Below, one piece after another: positions 44,597 through 53,518 of a stretch of DNA of 64,000 nucleotides. How positions within the stretch are numbered: position 1 is the first letter of the stretch; every line of letters starts with the position of its first letter. The position numbers and the translations under genes are program-made. The notes under the pieces are model-generated. The model was given only the letters and a program-made list of their open reading frames with translations, had not been told where the DNA came from and did no database searches. The stretch is from NCBI GenBank assembly GCA_030680835.1, contig JAUXUD010000035.1, positions 1 through 64,000 of the forward strand, given 5' to 3'. The stretch comes from Bacteroidota bacterium (GTDB lineage Bacteria > Bacteroidota > Bacteroidia > UKL13-3).

Positions 44597-44663
44597 ACAC
44601 AAGAATTTGAATACAAAGTAATAAAAAAGGTTTCTAAATAATTCCTTTATTCAATAAACGTGC

Positions 44664-45293
44664 CTAACTTAACGTAAAATATTCCGTTTTTTCGGTAGTA
44701 TGCGACCTGATAATTCCTCCGCTTACCAATGAAACCATCATTTTTTGAGCCCTCCACCTCGAAATATTGAGTAATTTACACACTTCTTTTAAGGTGATCC
44801 GGGGCGTTTTTTCTAAATATTTTAAAAGTCCGGCTTCCATATGTGTGTACTTAATAATATTCTGGCCCACTCCATTATTTCGTTTAAGCACATCCAATAC
44901 AATTTTACTGGCTAATAACGACTGGTCTTTAACGCGAATGTGAGCCCACCATTTTTTATTTTCATCCAGGGCGTAATAGGGTTTGTTATCCCCTTCCGGA
45001 ATGATGGCTTCAAGAATGGTTTTATCTCCAAACTCATACTCATTTATCATGAGGTTAATTTCGGGTTTTACATAAAAGTGTGCGGCCAGATCCAGCATAT
45101 ACTTTTCATCTTCACTTCTTACCCCCGAAATTGTTTTGTTATCATTTACCCCAACCAATAAAACGCCTCCTTTATGGTTGGCAAATGCACTGATGGTTTT
45201 GGCAATTTTACCGGCCGATGAAATTGTTTTTTTAAAATCAACCTTTTCATTTTCACCCGCAGCAATTTTTAATAAAATGGGATGTATTGACAT
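44664..45293 (-). CDS. AlbA_2 (Schlafen-type) putative DNA-binding protein
   Basis: 209 residues. The N-terminal 125 residues carry the AlbA_2 pattern: GENEKVDFKKTISSAGKIAKTISAFANHKGGVLLVGVNDNKTISGV, with the conserved Glu, Lys and GGVLLVGV...D turn. A winged helix follows at about 160-205 (LKYLEKTPRITLKEVCKLLNISRWRAQKMMVSLVSGGII). Family members bind ATP or nucleic acids and act as regulators; exact role unknown. Six bp separate it from the upstream symporter gene, so it is probably the second gene of that transcript and might regulate it. Confidence 0.85.
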   Translation of the reverse strand: MSIHPILLKIAAGENEKVDFKKTISSAGKIAKTISAFANHKGGVLLVGVNDNKTISGVRSEDEKYMLDLAAHFYVKPEINLMINEYEFGDKTILEAIIPEGDNKPYYALDENKKWWAHIRVKDQSLLASKIVLDVLKRNNGVGQNIIKYTHMEAGLLKYLEKTPRITLKEVCKLLNISRWRAQKMMVSLVSGGIIRSHTTEKTEYFTLS

Positions 45294-45299
45294 GAGAGA

Positions 45300-46739
45300 T
45301 TACCTTCTTATTAACCACAAACCGGCAAATGTTAAACTGCCATTAATTAACAGCATTTCAATTCCAACCTGATAGTGCAATTGTAAATACGCAGGTGCAT
45401 AAAACTGGTAGAAATAACAAATTGCCGGAGCTATTATACATATCATGGGAGCCCATTTATCTTTTATTTTATGTTTGGTTAAAATACCGAAAGCAAACAA
45501 ACCTAAAAGTGGCCCATACGTGTAACCTGCAATGTCCAGTAAAATTCCAATAATAGATTTGTTGTTGATGTATTTAAAATAATATACAAATATTAAAAAT
45601 ACAATTGCAATAATCAGATGCACCGTCATCCGGATATTTGATTTTTTCTTTTCAGCCCATACCTTGTTTCGCTGCAAACCTATAATATCAATACAAAAAG
45701 ATGAAGTGAGTGCTGTTATTGCGCCATCGGCCGAAGGGAACAGTGCCGATATCAATCCGATTATAAAAATAATGGAAACAAAACCCGGTAAATAATTTAA
45801 AGCAATGGTCGGAAATAAATCATCACCCTTTACTTCAATCCCCTTATTGAGGGCGTATAAATAAAGCAAACCTCCCAGTAATAAAAAAAGGAAATTAACA
45901 AGCACCATTACGGTACTAAAAAGCACCATATTTTTTTGTGCTCCGCCCAGTGTTTTTACACTAATATTTTTCTGCATCATTTCCTGATCCATCCCTGTCA
46001 TGGTAATGGTTATAAAAGCGCCTCCGATAATTTGTTTCAGAAAAAACCGCTTGTCCCATCCATCGGTATTAAAAATTTCTGTATGTCCGCTTTCGGTAAG
46101 CTTGCTTAATACCGTGCCCAGATTAAATCCCAGATCACCCATTATATAAACCACACAAACTACCAGGGCAAGCAACATAAAAAATGTTTGCAGGGTATCT
46201 GTCCACACGATGGTTTTTACACCTCCTTTAAAAGTATACAGCAATATCATTAATAAAATAATAATGGCAGTTACGTGAAAAGAGATTCCCAATCCATCAA
46301 GAATAAACAGTTGTAAAACATTAATTACAAGATAGAGTCGTAATGTAGCACCCAGGGTACGCGAAACAATAAAATACAGGGCTCCTGTTTTATATGCATA
46401 CATGCCAAACCGCTGATCCAGATAATTATAAATAGAAGTAAGATTGAGTTTGTAATAGAGGGGCAATAACACATAGGCAACAACAAAATAACCTATAAAA
46501 TAACCCAGTACCACCTGAAAGTATGAAAAGTTTGCAAACTCTACTGTACCGGGAACAGAAATAAAAGTAACGCCCGAAAGCGAAGTGCCTATCATGCCAA
46601 ATGCTACTAAAAGCCAATGACTGCTTTTATTCCCGTTAAAAAAAGATTCGTTGTTTGAATTGCGTGACGTATAGAATGCCACTCCTAAAAGCAACAGGAA
46701 ATATGTGATAACAAATACAAATAAAATTACTGGCGACAT
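45300..46739 (-). CDS. Sodium:solute symporter family protein
   Basis: 479 residues from the ATG at 46739, giving MSPVILFVFVITYFLLLLGV as the usual N-terminus of the SSS family; a TTG 36 bp upstream is part of the -33 promoter box instead. About 13 hydrophobic segments. Seen: LVAFGMIGTSLSGVTFISVPGTV (helix 2, sodium region), WTDTLQTFFML, GMDQEMMQKNISVKTL, and SALFPSADGAITALTSSFCIDI (helix 8-9). It is a secondary transporter in the inner membrane; the solute cannot be assigned. Followed by the AlbA_2 gene. Confidence 0.9.
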   Translation of the reverse strand: MSPVILFVFVITYFLLLLGVAFYTSRNSNNESFFNGNKSSHWLLVAFGMIGTSLSGVTFISVPGTVEFANFSYFQVVLGYFIGYFVVAYVLLPLYYKLNLTSIYNYLDQRFGMYAYKTGALYFIVSRTLGATLRLYLVINVLQLFILDGLGISFHVTAIIILLMILLYTFKGGVKTIVWTDTLQTFFMLLALVVCVVYIMGDLGFNLGTVLSKLTESGHTEIFNTDGWDKRFFLKQIIGGAFITITMTGMDQEMMQKNISVKTLGGAQKNMVLFSTVMVLVNFLFLLLGGLLYLYALNKGIEVKGDDLFPTIALNYLPGFVSIIFIIGLISALFPSADGAITALTSSFCIDIIGLQRNKVWAEKKKSNIRMTVHLIIAIVFLIFVYYFKYINNKSIIGILLDIAGYTYGPLLGLFAFGILTKHKIKDKWAPMICIIAPAICYFYQFYAPAYLQLHYQVGIEMLLINGSLTFAGLWLIRR

Positions 46740-46744
46740 AAACA

Positions 46745-46775
46745 CAAAACTATTGTTTGCCGAACCTATAGCCAA
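46745..46775 (-). promoter_or_regulatory. Symporter promoter, apparently leaderless
   Basis: Minus strand: TTG (46775-46773), 20-bp spacer, TAGTTTTG (46752-46745), an exact Bacteroidota consensus. The predicted start of transcription falls next to the ATG at 46739. Confidence 0.6.
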
Positions 46776-46838
46776 TTAAACTTAACCACATGTTTTGTTA
46801 AACGTCCTGTTGAATTAACAGGTAAACCCGCAAAATTT

Positions 46839-47243
46839 TTATTTGGGAAGCTGAACTCCAAAAACAATGAGCATTAATGCCACAACAATGGCAAGAAGCA
46901 AAGCAATCCGTAGGGGTTTCATAATTGATTTCTTTTCGTGCTTTTTTTCATCCGGAAAATACTTCCGGTAATAATATTCAACAATAACAGCTCCACCTAT
47001 TAAGTTGCTTGCAAAAATTATTGCAAACCCTGCCATAAACTTTGTGCTGATCAATGCCGTAATCATAAACAGGGAAATAGAAAATAGCAAGGCTTGAAAG
47101 CCAGCTTTCCGCTCATTGATATCCAGTAAGTTTTGCCTGAGCATCACCCCGCCAAATATTGGGTTCACAAAAATACAAAATCCCAAAACCACCATTTTTG
47201 AATATATCGGAGTTACATTATTTGTTTTTTGAGATTCTTCCAT
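46839..47243 (-). CDS. Hypothetical membrane protein
   Basis: 134 residues with about four hydrophobic helices: MVVLGFCIFVNPIFGGVML, GFQALLFSISLFMITALI, FMAGFAIIFASNLIGGAVIVEYYY and, after a Lys-rich loop (FPDEKKHEKKSIMKP), IALLLAIVVALMLIVFGV. No family recognised. It is in the same direction as the symporter, 99 bp upstream, and is preceded by the 125-bp palindrome. It may be a small transporter partner, which is only positional inference. Confidence 0.7.
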   Translation of the reverse strand: MEESQKTNNVTPIYSKMVVLGFCIFVNPIFGGVMLRQNLLDINERKAGFQALLFSISLFMITALISTKFMAGFAIIFASNLIGGAVIVEYYYRKYFPDEKKHEKKSIMKPLRIALLLAIVVALMLIVFGVQLPK

Positions 47244-47275
47244 TTCTATTTTAATTAGTGTTTGTCATGTGGTCC

Positions 47276-47400
47276 AGAGTCTGAGCTAGAATGTTCACTG
47301 GCAAGGCATGCGAAGTTCGTAAAAAGCGCAGTTTACTAGTGTAAATGAGCATTTTTACGAATAAGCATAACGCAGCCAGAGGACATTATAGACAGACTCT
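47276..47400. repeat. 125-bp imperfect palindrome (MITE-like)
   Basis: Ends AGAGTCTG (47276-47283) and CAGACTCT (47393-47400) are perfect inverted copies. Moving inward the arms keep matching in order: ATGT, CTGGC, ATGC, TTCGTAAAAA and TTTAC, each with its inverted partner, around the central loop TAGT (47337-47340). Small substitutions and single-base indels separate the matched blocks. It starts 2 bp after the stop codon of the M28 peptidase gene. Confidence 0.85.
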
Positions 47401-47402
47401 AA

Positions 47403-48782
47403 TTATAACCCGTATTGACTCAAAAGCCATACCAAAACCGCAATATTCGCTGCACCCAGTTCCAATTCGCGCTTACTTACTTTATCAAACGTATCAGTTT
47501 CACTATGGTGTAAATCAAAATACCGTTGCGAATCGGGACCAAAACCAATGAGTACTATATTTTGTTTTTTAAGCGGACCAATATCAGCGCCCCCACCGCC
47601 CTCGGCAAATTCCTGAATACCATAAGGTTTAAAAAGCATTTCCCAACTTTTTAGTTTTAACATTTGAATGCTGTCACAACTTACACCAAAACTCCTGGGG
47701 GTAAATCCTCCTGCATCAGATTCTATTGCTGCCACATGCTTTTCTTTGTTTTGTCCGGCCAATTCGGCATATTTTTCTCCGCCCCGCAAACCATTTTCTT
47801 CATTTATAAACAACACACAACGGATACTTCGCCTGGGTTTTATGCCAAGTGTTTTAAACAAATGCAGCACCTCCATGCTTTGCACACAACCCGCCCCATC
47901 ATCATGCGCTCCGTCACCATTGTCCCATGAATCCAGATGTCCGCCTACCAAAATAATTTCATCGGGTTTTTCTGAACCGTTTATTTGTGCGATTACATTA
48001 TACGACAAAACTTCCGGCAGCATTTCGCAGCTTTGTTTAAAATAAAAACTCAGGTTTGGATTTTGTTTTAATTCTCTGCTCAGTACTTCGGCGTCATAGG
48101 TGCTGATGGCACAGGCCGGAATTTTTACCACACTATCCAGAAAACGCATGGCACCCGTATGCGGGTATATATCTATATTGCTGGCCATAGAGCGAACTAC
48201 TACGCCCAGGGCACCCAGATTTGCCGCCTCTATTGCCCCGCTGCTGCGTTGGTTTACAGCATCCCGGTATGCCTCAAAAGTTCGTATATATAAAGGATTC
48301 ATCGGGCGGTTGAAAAACACTATTTTCCCGTTTATTTTATCTCTTCCCAATTTGTGTAACTCGGCAAAATCTTTAACCTCTATGATATTGGCCATCAACC
48401 CGTTTTTTGAAGTAGCGATGGCATTTCCCAAAGCACAAATATGCACGGCCGTTTTGCCTGAACCGTTCATAAACCAGGCTTCTTCCTTCTCACCCCGCAC
48501 CCAATGCGGCACCATTACGGGTTGCAACCATACGCTGTCGAAACCTTCATTTTTTAATGTTTGGACTGCCCATTCAACTGCCCTGGCTGCCTGTGGTGAA
48601 CCGCTTAAACGACCTCCGATTTTATTGCTCAGGTAATCGAGTCGTTCGTAGCATTTCCCATTTAAAAGTTCTTCGTTAACAATCATTCTTATCTTTAGTG
48701 AATCGGTTTGTGCATTGACATTGTATACACAAAACCAAGCAAACAGGCATAAGATAAAAAGAAAGTATTTTATTGAAGGCAT
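47403..48782 (-). CDS. M28 family metallopeptidase with PA domain
   Basis: 459 residues. Signal peptide ending NVNAQ near residue 24. The PA domain at about 130-220 and the peptidase from about 240: zinc ligands in VGGHLDSWDNGDGAHDDGAG (His, Asp) and NEENGLRGG (Glu), then SDAGG and the C-terminal HHSETDTFDKV His. M28 enzymes of this group are exopeptidases (aminopeptidase or carboxypeptidase Q type) that act outside the cytosol. Lies divergent from the gene at 48894. No T9SS domain is present. Confidence 0.92.
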   Translation of the reverse strand: MPSIKYFLFILCLFAWFCVYNVNAQTDSLKIRMIVNEELLNGKCYERLDYLSNKIGGRLSGSPQAARAVEWAVQTLKNEGFDSVWLQPVMVPHWVRGEKEEAWFMNGSGKTAVHICALGNAIATSKNGLMANIIEVKDFAELHKLGRDKINGKIVFFNRPMNPLYIRTFEAYRDAVNQRSSGAIEAANLGALGVVVRSMASNIDIYPHTGAMRFLDSVVKIPACAISTYDAEVLSRELKQNPNLSFYFKQSCEMLPEVLSYNVIAQINGSEKPDEIILVGGHLDSWDNGDGAHDDGAGCVQSMEVLHLFKTLGIKPRRSIRCVLFINEENGLRGGEKYAELAGQNKEKHVAAIESDAGGFTPRSFGVSCDSIQMLKLKSWEMLFKPYGIQEFAEGGGGADIGPLKKQNIVLIGFGPDSQRYFDLHHSETDTFDKVSKRELELGAANIAVLVWLLSQYGL

Positions 48783-48893
48783 GTAATATATATTTTAAGA
48801 TGCAATGTAAGCGGTTTATTGAAAAAGTTTGGTATTGGGCATTAATTATTATTTATTTGAATTTAAACCCTCAAAGTTTTATCTCTAAAATTC

Positions 48894-49946
48894 ATGAAAA
48901 ACCTTCGCTTCAAAATTTATCTATTGCCTGTATCTTTATTGATTCTGCTAAACGGAATTTGTTTGGGACAAAATAATTATTTCCCCTATACGAACGAAAA
49001 ACATGGAACGAATTTTAACTTTCCGGTTTTTTCGCATGCAACGAATTTAAAAGCAGTAACAAAAATAAATCAGCTATTACAGTTGAGTGAACTGCAGTTA
49101 CTCAAAGGGTTTGAAAAAGAACATATTTTTGAACTGGCCATGATGGATAATGGCGGGATGTTTAATAAAAAAGTTGAATTGAAATGTACGGTTCAAAACA
49201 ATTCAGACAAATTACTTTCTATCCAGATAAAAGACATGAGTTGTGGTGCTGATTGCGTGGGTGGAACGCGGTATTACAATTTCAATTCGGGGAACGGAGA
49301 CCTGATTCAATTGAAAGACCTGTTTACAACCGATGGGTATCAAACATTTTACAAATACGTGACAACCAAACGCGTGAAAGCCCTCGATCAGCAATTGGTA
49401 AAACTGGATGAACAGGAAAAGATGTTATGGCAAGGGGTAAAAATTTGTTATGAAGAGAGCACCCTCATTGATTTTTATATAAAGGACAATACGCTTTTTA
49501 TTGATGGAGAAAACTGTTTTTACAATACCCAAAAAGTTGAGTTGATAAAAAGACTGGATCAATTTACCTTACCTGAGTTTAAAAATTATTTAAATGATTA
49601 CGGTAAATCATTGTTTTCAATCTCTTCTGCAGATATTTCCGGCTTTCAATCCAAACAACTGCCACAATTATTTGAAGGTTCCGGGGCAAACGACTCCGCG
49701 CTTATTTTTATTTTAAATATTACCTATCAGGAAGATATGAGAGGCATATATGCATATACCCAAAGAGGTATTGGAGTAAACATGGAGGGAACTTTAAAGG
49801 GAACAAATTTATATCTGGCCGAAATTGCAACCAAGCCCGGCATTACACCCTATATATATGCTGTATATAATGAAAACCAGATTATTGGAACTTTATCTGA
49901 CAGAAAAAAAACAATAAATGTTCCCATTCATCTGAAAAGGAAATAA
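48894..49946 (+). CDS. Secreted protein, possibly DUF3298/RsiV-like
   Basis: 350 residues. Signal peptide MKNLRFKIYLLPVSLLILLNGICLGQ. The central part holds the LIQLKDLFTTDGYQTFYKYVTTK block with a preceding SCGADCVGGTRYYNF, resembling DUF3298/DUF4163 proteins in which the strand pattern N..G.....L.DLF recurs. The C-terminus is beta-rich and has no sorting domain. Family match is tentative and role unknown. Confidence 0.6.
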   Translation: MKNLRFKIYLLPVSLLILLNGICLGQNNYFPYTNEKHGTNFNFPVFSHATNLKAVTKINQLLQLSELQLLKGFEKEHIFELAMMDNGGMFNKKVELKCTVQNNSDKLLSIQIKDMSCGADCVGGTRYYNFNSGNGDLIQLKDLFTTDGYQTFYKYVTTKRVKALDQQLVKLDEQEKMLWQGVKICYEESTLIDFYIKDNTLFIDGENCFYNTQKVELIKRLDQFTLPEFKNYLNDYGKSLFSISSADISGFQSKQLPQLFEGSGANDSALIFILNITYQEDMRGIYAYTQRGIGVNMEGTLKGTNLYLAEIATKPGITPYIYAVYNENQIIGTLSDRKKTINVPIHLKRK

Positions 49947-49981
49947 TCTATCGAAAAACAAAATAATAATTCGTTTAAAAT

Positions 49982-49993
49982 TTCGTTAACGAA
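49982..49993. promoter_or_regulatory. Perfect 12-bp palindrome before the MBL gene
   Basis: TTCGTTAACGAA lies 15 bp upstream of the ATG at 50009; a further half-site TTCGTT starts at 49971. A candidate regulator-binding site. Confidence 0.4.
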
Positions 49994-50008
49994 TCATATG
50001 TTTAGTTT

Positions 50009-51568
50009 ATGAAGATTTCATACATTGCACATGCCTCATTATTGCTGGAAACAGAAGATGCCACTGTGGTAACAGATCCCTGGTATAAAGGACCTGCATT
50101 TCATAACCAATGGCATGTTTTTCCAAAGCCGGTTAATATCGATTTTACCAACAGGGTAACTCATGTGGTTTTAACCCATGGCCATGAGGATCATTTCCAT
50201 TTGCCTACTTTAGAGTTAATAAATAAAGAGGCTCAGGTTTATTACCCATATATTTGGAAGAGCGGGGCTGTAAAAAAACTTAAAAAAACAGGTTTTAAAG
50301 ACATTACCGAAGTATCGGGTTTTAATACGGTAGTGCTGGGTGAAAATTTTACAGCAACCTATATTATCAGTGGTTTGGATGCCATAACCGTATATGAATA
50401 TGGGGGTACGGTAATTGTAAATTTAAATGATGCCCTGAACTCGTTAAATAAAAATTTCATACAATTATTTTCAGAAATCATCAGAAAAAAATGGCCATCC
50501 ATCGATTATCTGGTTTGTGGAATGGGCGGTGCGGGTTATTTCCCCAATACCATTCATACACCTTATAAAAACGACCGGGAAACCGCCATATTAAGAGAGC
50601 GGTTTCTGGCGCATAAATTCTGTGAGTTGGTTCAGGCATTTGAACCCAGAAATGTAATACCGTTTGTACCCGGGTTTGCATTGCTTGAAGAATCGAAACA
50701 ATGGATCAATGAAATTAAATTTTCGCGAAATCGCCTTGACCAGTATTACCGTGAAAATTTTAATTCGAAATCGAAAATAAAATTCCTGAACCTGTTGCCC
50801 GGCGATTATATTGAAAAAGGAAACTGGGTAAAAGCATCCCCATACCATCTGGAAATAAAGAATGATAATTTAAGTCATTTGGTAAGAGAACAATACGCTG
50901 AAGAAATTGAGTTTTGCAAGCAGTTTGAAATGAAGCCTGCCAGTATTGTAAATGAATTAAGCATTGGTTTAAACAGTATTTTATCAGTTAGTACTGCCGA
51001 TATAAGTAATGAATTGCTGCGAAAATTAAATTTTGCAATCGCCTTTAAAGATGTAAAACTGGAGCGCTATATTCATGTGTACTGCGATACCGGAAAAATG
51101 ATTGCTGAACCGGTTGAAAAATTGCCTGCAGCAGCCATTCTAAAAATTACCACACATACCTGGAAACTTGATTATGCAATAAAAAATGAATGGGGCGGTG
51201 ATATATTTTTTATCGGATATGGAGCTGATATTGATATTATAGATCAGTCCTGTTTGAATGATAATTTAGATATTATCAGCATTCGTTTACTTTCACGTTT
51301 TCCATCGGCAACATATCATATGCTCCGTGAACCTTTCAGGGCAATTCAATATTTAGCCTCCAATTTTGAATTCGTATATTTAACCCTTGCTCAAAAATTA
51401 GCAACTAAAGGAAATCCCAATAAAATTGAATACAATGAGCGAAGTATTTGGATTAACAAAACCAAAGCAGATGTATGCAGGCTATGCAAAATACCATTAT
51501 TATCAGAAGAGTCTGCTAAAAAACTGGTTCCGGTTAAACCCGTTCCACTGCAATTAATCAATCACTAA
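50009..51568 (+). CDS. MBL-fold metal-dependent hydrolase
   Basis: 519 residues, no signal peptide. The N-terminal beta-lactamase fold has MKISYIAHASLLLET and the metal motif HVVLTHGHEDHFH (His57, His59, Asp61, His62), which places it with UlaG-like hydrolases. The C-terminal 230 residues (after about 285) form an additional domain (LSIGLNSILSVSTADISNELLRKL... YIHVYCDTGKMI) of unknown fold. Substrate not predictable. The 3' end overlaps the convergent M1 peptidase gene by 15 bp. Confidence 0.85.
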   Translation: MKISYIAHASLLLETEDATVVTDPWYKGPAFHNQWHVFPKPVNIDFTNRVTHVVLTHGHEDHFHLPTLELINKEAQVYYPYIWKSGAVKKLKKTGFKDITEVSGFNTVVLGENFTATYIISGLDAITVYEYGGTVIVNLNDALNSLNKNFIQLFSEIIRKKWPSIDYLVCGMGGAGYFPNTIHTPYKNDRETAILRERFLAHKFCELVQAFEPRNVIPFVPGFALLEESKQWINEIKFSRNRLDQYYRENFNSKSKIKFLNLLPGDYIEKGNWVKASPYHLEIKNDNLSHLVREQYAEEIEFCKQFEMKPASIVNELSIGLNSILSVSTADISNELLRKLNFAIAFKDVKLERYIHVYCDTGKMIAEPVEKLPAAAILKITTHTWKLDYAIKNEWGGDIFFIGYGADIDIIDQSCLNDNLDIISIRLLSRFPSATYHMLREPFRAIQYLASNFEFVYLTLAQKLATKGNPNKIEYNERSIWINKTKADVCRLCKIPLLSEESAKKLVPVKPVPLQLINH

Positions 51569-53512
51569 TTTTTCAATCTTTCTGTTTCCCGATTCATCGG
51601 TTAATTCAACAAAATAAATTCCTGTTTTTAAGAGGGAAATATCGAATTCTGTAGTTGCAATATTCATGTCCCGACTCAGGCACAACTCACCTTGTAAATT
51701 AAAAATAACAAGCTTAAACTTGATTTGATTTGGATTGAAAAATTTTAAAATATGATGAGCCGGATTGGGAAACATTTTTATGGATAGGTGCTCTGTATCT
51801 TCTTTTAATCCCACTAATAAGGGGTCTTTTGACATATATTTTTCGCATAAAATCCAATTGTCAGGATCAATGCTTTTTAAACCTGTTACCGTTTGGTTCA
51901 AAGCAATTTCATAATACTCGGTGGCTTTATTTTGTTGAAGGTAAATGATCGTATCTTTTCCCGAAAGTGTGAATTCGTAAGGAACCGGAATTGAAAATAA
52001 ATTACCTGTATCCTGTGCATTGGTTTGGGTGGTTTTGATGTATAATTTACCGTTAGCGTAATTCCACCGAACATTATAAAAAGGGAAGCCCCGATTGTAA
52101 ATCCACTGGTTAAAAAAGAATCTATAATCTTTAACGGTTATATCATTTACAACTTTTATAAAATCTTCGGTTGTGGCAGTACTTTTTGCAAAACGCGCCT
52201 GATATGTTTTGCACACATTATAAAACATGGAATCGCCTAATAGGTAATGTAAAACATGTATTACAGATGCTCCTTTATTATACGTTAAACGGCTGCTAAA
52301 AATGCGGCCTACATCGGTTGTATCATAAACATACACGGAACCTATTCCACCTTTTGCAGAGGTTTGAATATTTGCAATGGTAGCAGCAGCCGAAGCGGGG
52401 AATAAGTAATATTCGGCGAGGTATTCGAGATAAGTTGCAAATCCTTCGTTGAGCCAGATATCTTTCCAGGTAGCGCAGGTAACATGATCGCCAAACCATT
52501 GGTGCGCAAGCTCATGACCCACCAGTTCGAAATTAAAATAACCCAGGCTGGTCATGGTTTGATGTTCCATACCTCCACTAAAAGGTGCCATTACATGTCC
52601 GTATTTTTCTTTATAGAACGGGTACAGGCCAAACAAATCCGAAAACAATTCGATTTGCGTAGCAGTAACCTTCATGTCTTTTATTCCGTCGGTATATGCC
52701 TGTGTTTTATTGTAGTAGTAATGCTGAATTAAAATACTGTCGCTGATTTGTTTGGGTTTGGCATAATTAATATATTCATTATACTGGCCAACCGTGGCAG
52801 CAATTAAATAATAATCTATCAGATAATTTGTTTTCCATTCATACCTGTGTTTACCATTTCCTGCAGGTATTATTGCTTTTAACAATCCGTTGGAAGCTGC
52901 CTTGTTTGAGGTATCTGTGGTAATATAAATATATGCCGAATCTATTTTATCCTGCAGGGATTGTTTGCAGGGCCACCATTCATAAGCGCTGTAGGGCTGA
53001 CTTAAACTCCAGGTTATCTGGTTACCGTATTTTGGCGAGCTTTTGTTGCTGAACCCACTTCCAATGGCAGCACTGCCTCCATCCGGCGGTGTGCCGTGAT
53101 AATATATTTTTACATCAATTAAATTGCCTTTGGTAATTGGCTGGTTTAAGATTACATATGCCACATCATCTATCCTGTAAAAAGTAAGGTTCTGTTGGCC
53201 TGAACCTAAAATAGAATCTATATTCAGACTGCGGTATAATTGAAAAACGAATGTATCGAGCAGCAAAGCCCTTGAGATGGCCATGGTACGCACTGAACCG
53301 GAGATATATGTACTTGTTCTTTCAACTTTTAAATCGAGGTGATGAAAAAATACATCATATTTTTCCATTTGTTCCATTTGAAAATTGCTGGCATTATTTT
53401 TTTTCAGTGCCTGGCTATAATTTTTAATTTTGGCCTGGCTGCAAACGTTTAATACCTGTGAAAAGCTTTGAAATACAAGCAGGTTAAGTATGATAATAAA
53501 TATTTTCTTCAT
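51554..53512 (-). CDS. M1 family aminopeptidase with T9SS sorting domain
   Basis: 652 residues. Signal peptide MKKIFIIILNLLVFQSFSQ. Substrate motif GGMEH at 313-317, zinc site HELAH at 333-337 and Glu356 in WLNEGFATYLEYL, all typical of M1 enzymes. Domain with beta strands at 60-230 precedes it. The C-terminal about 75 residues (MFPNPAHHILKFFNPNQIK...TGIYFVELTDESGNRKIEKLVID) are a T9SS type A sorting domain, so the enzyme is secreted across the outer membrane and probably surface bound. Convergent overlap with the MBL gene; 6 bp from the next minus-strand gene upstream. Confidence 0.94.
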   Translation of the reverse strand: MKKIFIIILNLLVFQSFSQVLNVCSQAKIKNYSQALKKNNASNFQMEQMEKYDVFFHHLDLKVERTSTYISGSVRTMAISRALLLDTFVFQLYRSLNIDSILGSGQQNLTFYRIDDVAYVILNQPITKGNLIDVKIYYHGTPPDGGSAAIGSGFSNKSSPKYGNQITWSLSQPYSAYEWWPCKQSLQDKIDSAYIYITTDTSNKAASNGLLKAIIPAGNGKHRYEWKTNYLIDYYLIAATVGQYNEYINYAKPKQISDSILIQHYYYNKTQAYTDGIKDMKVTATQIELFSDLFGLYPFYKEKYGHVMAPFSGGMEHQTMTSLGYFNFELVGHELAHQWFGDHVTCATWKDIWLNEGFATYLEYLAEYYLFPASAAATIANIQTSAKGGIGSVYVYDTTDVGRIFSSRLTYNKGASVIHVLHYLLGDSMFYNVCKTYQARFAKSTATTEDFIKVVNDITVKDYRFFFNQWIYNRGFPFYNVRWNYANGKLYIKTTQTNAQDTGNLFSIPVPYEFTLSGKDTIIYLQQNKATEYYEIALNQTVTGLKSIDPDNWILCEKYMSKDPLLVGLKEDTEHLSIKMFPNPAHHILKFFNPNQIKFKLVIFNLQGELCLSRDMNIATTEFDISLLKTGIYFVELTDESGNRKIEKLVID

Positions 53513-53518
53513 GTTTAA

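Noticed and set aside
48100-48636. 178-codon ORF antisense to the M28 peptidase
   Set aside because: It is a shadow of a well-supported coding gene with zinc-ligand motifs. The same holds for other long antisense frames, such as those inside purK (34528-34983) and dxs (58041-58484).
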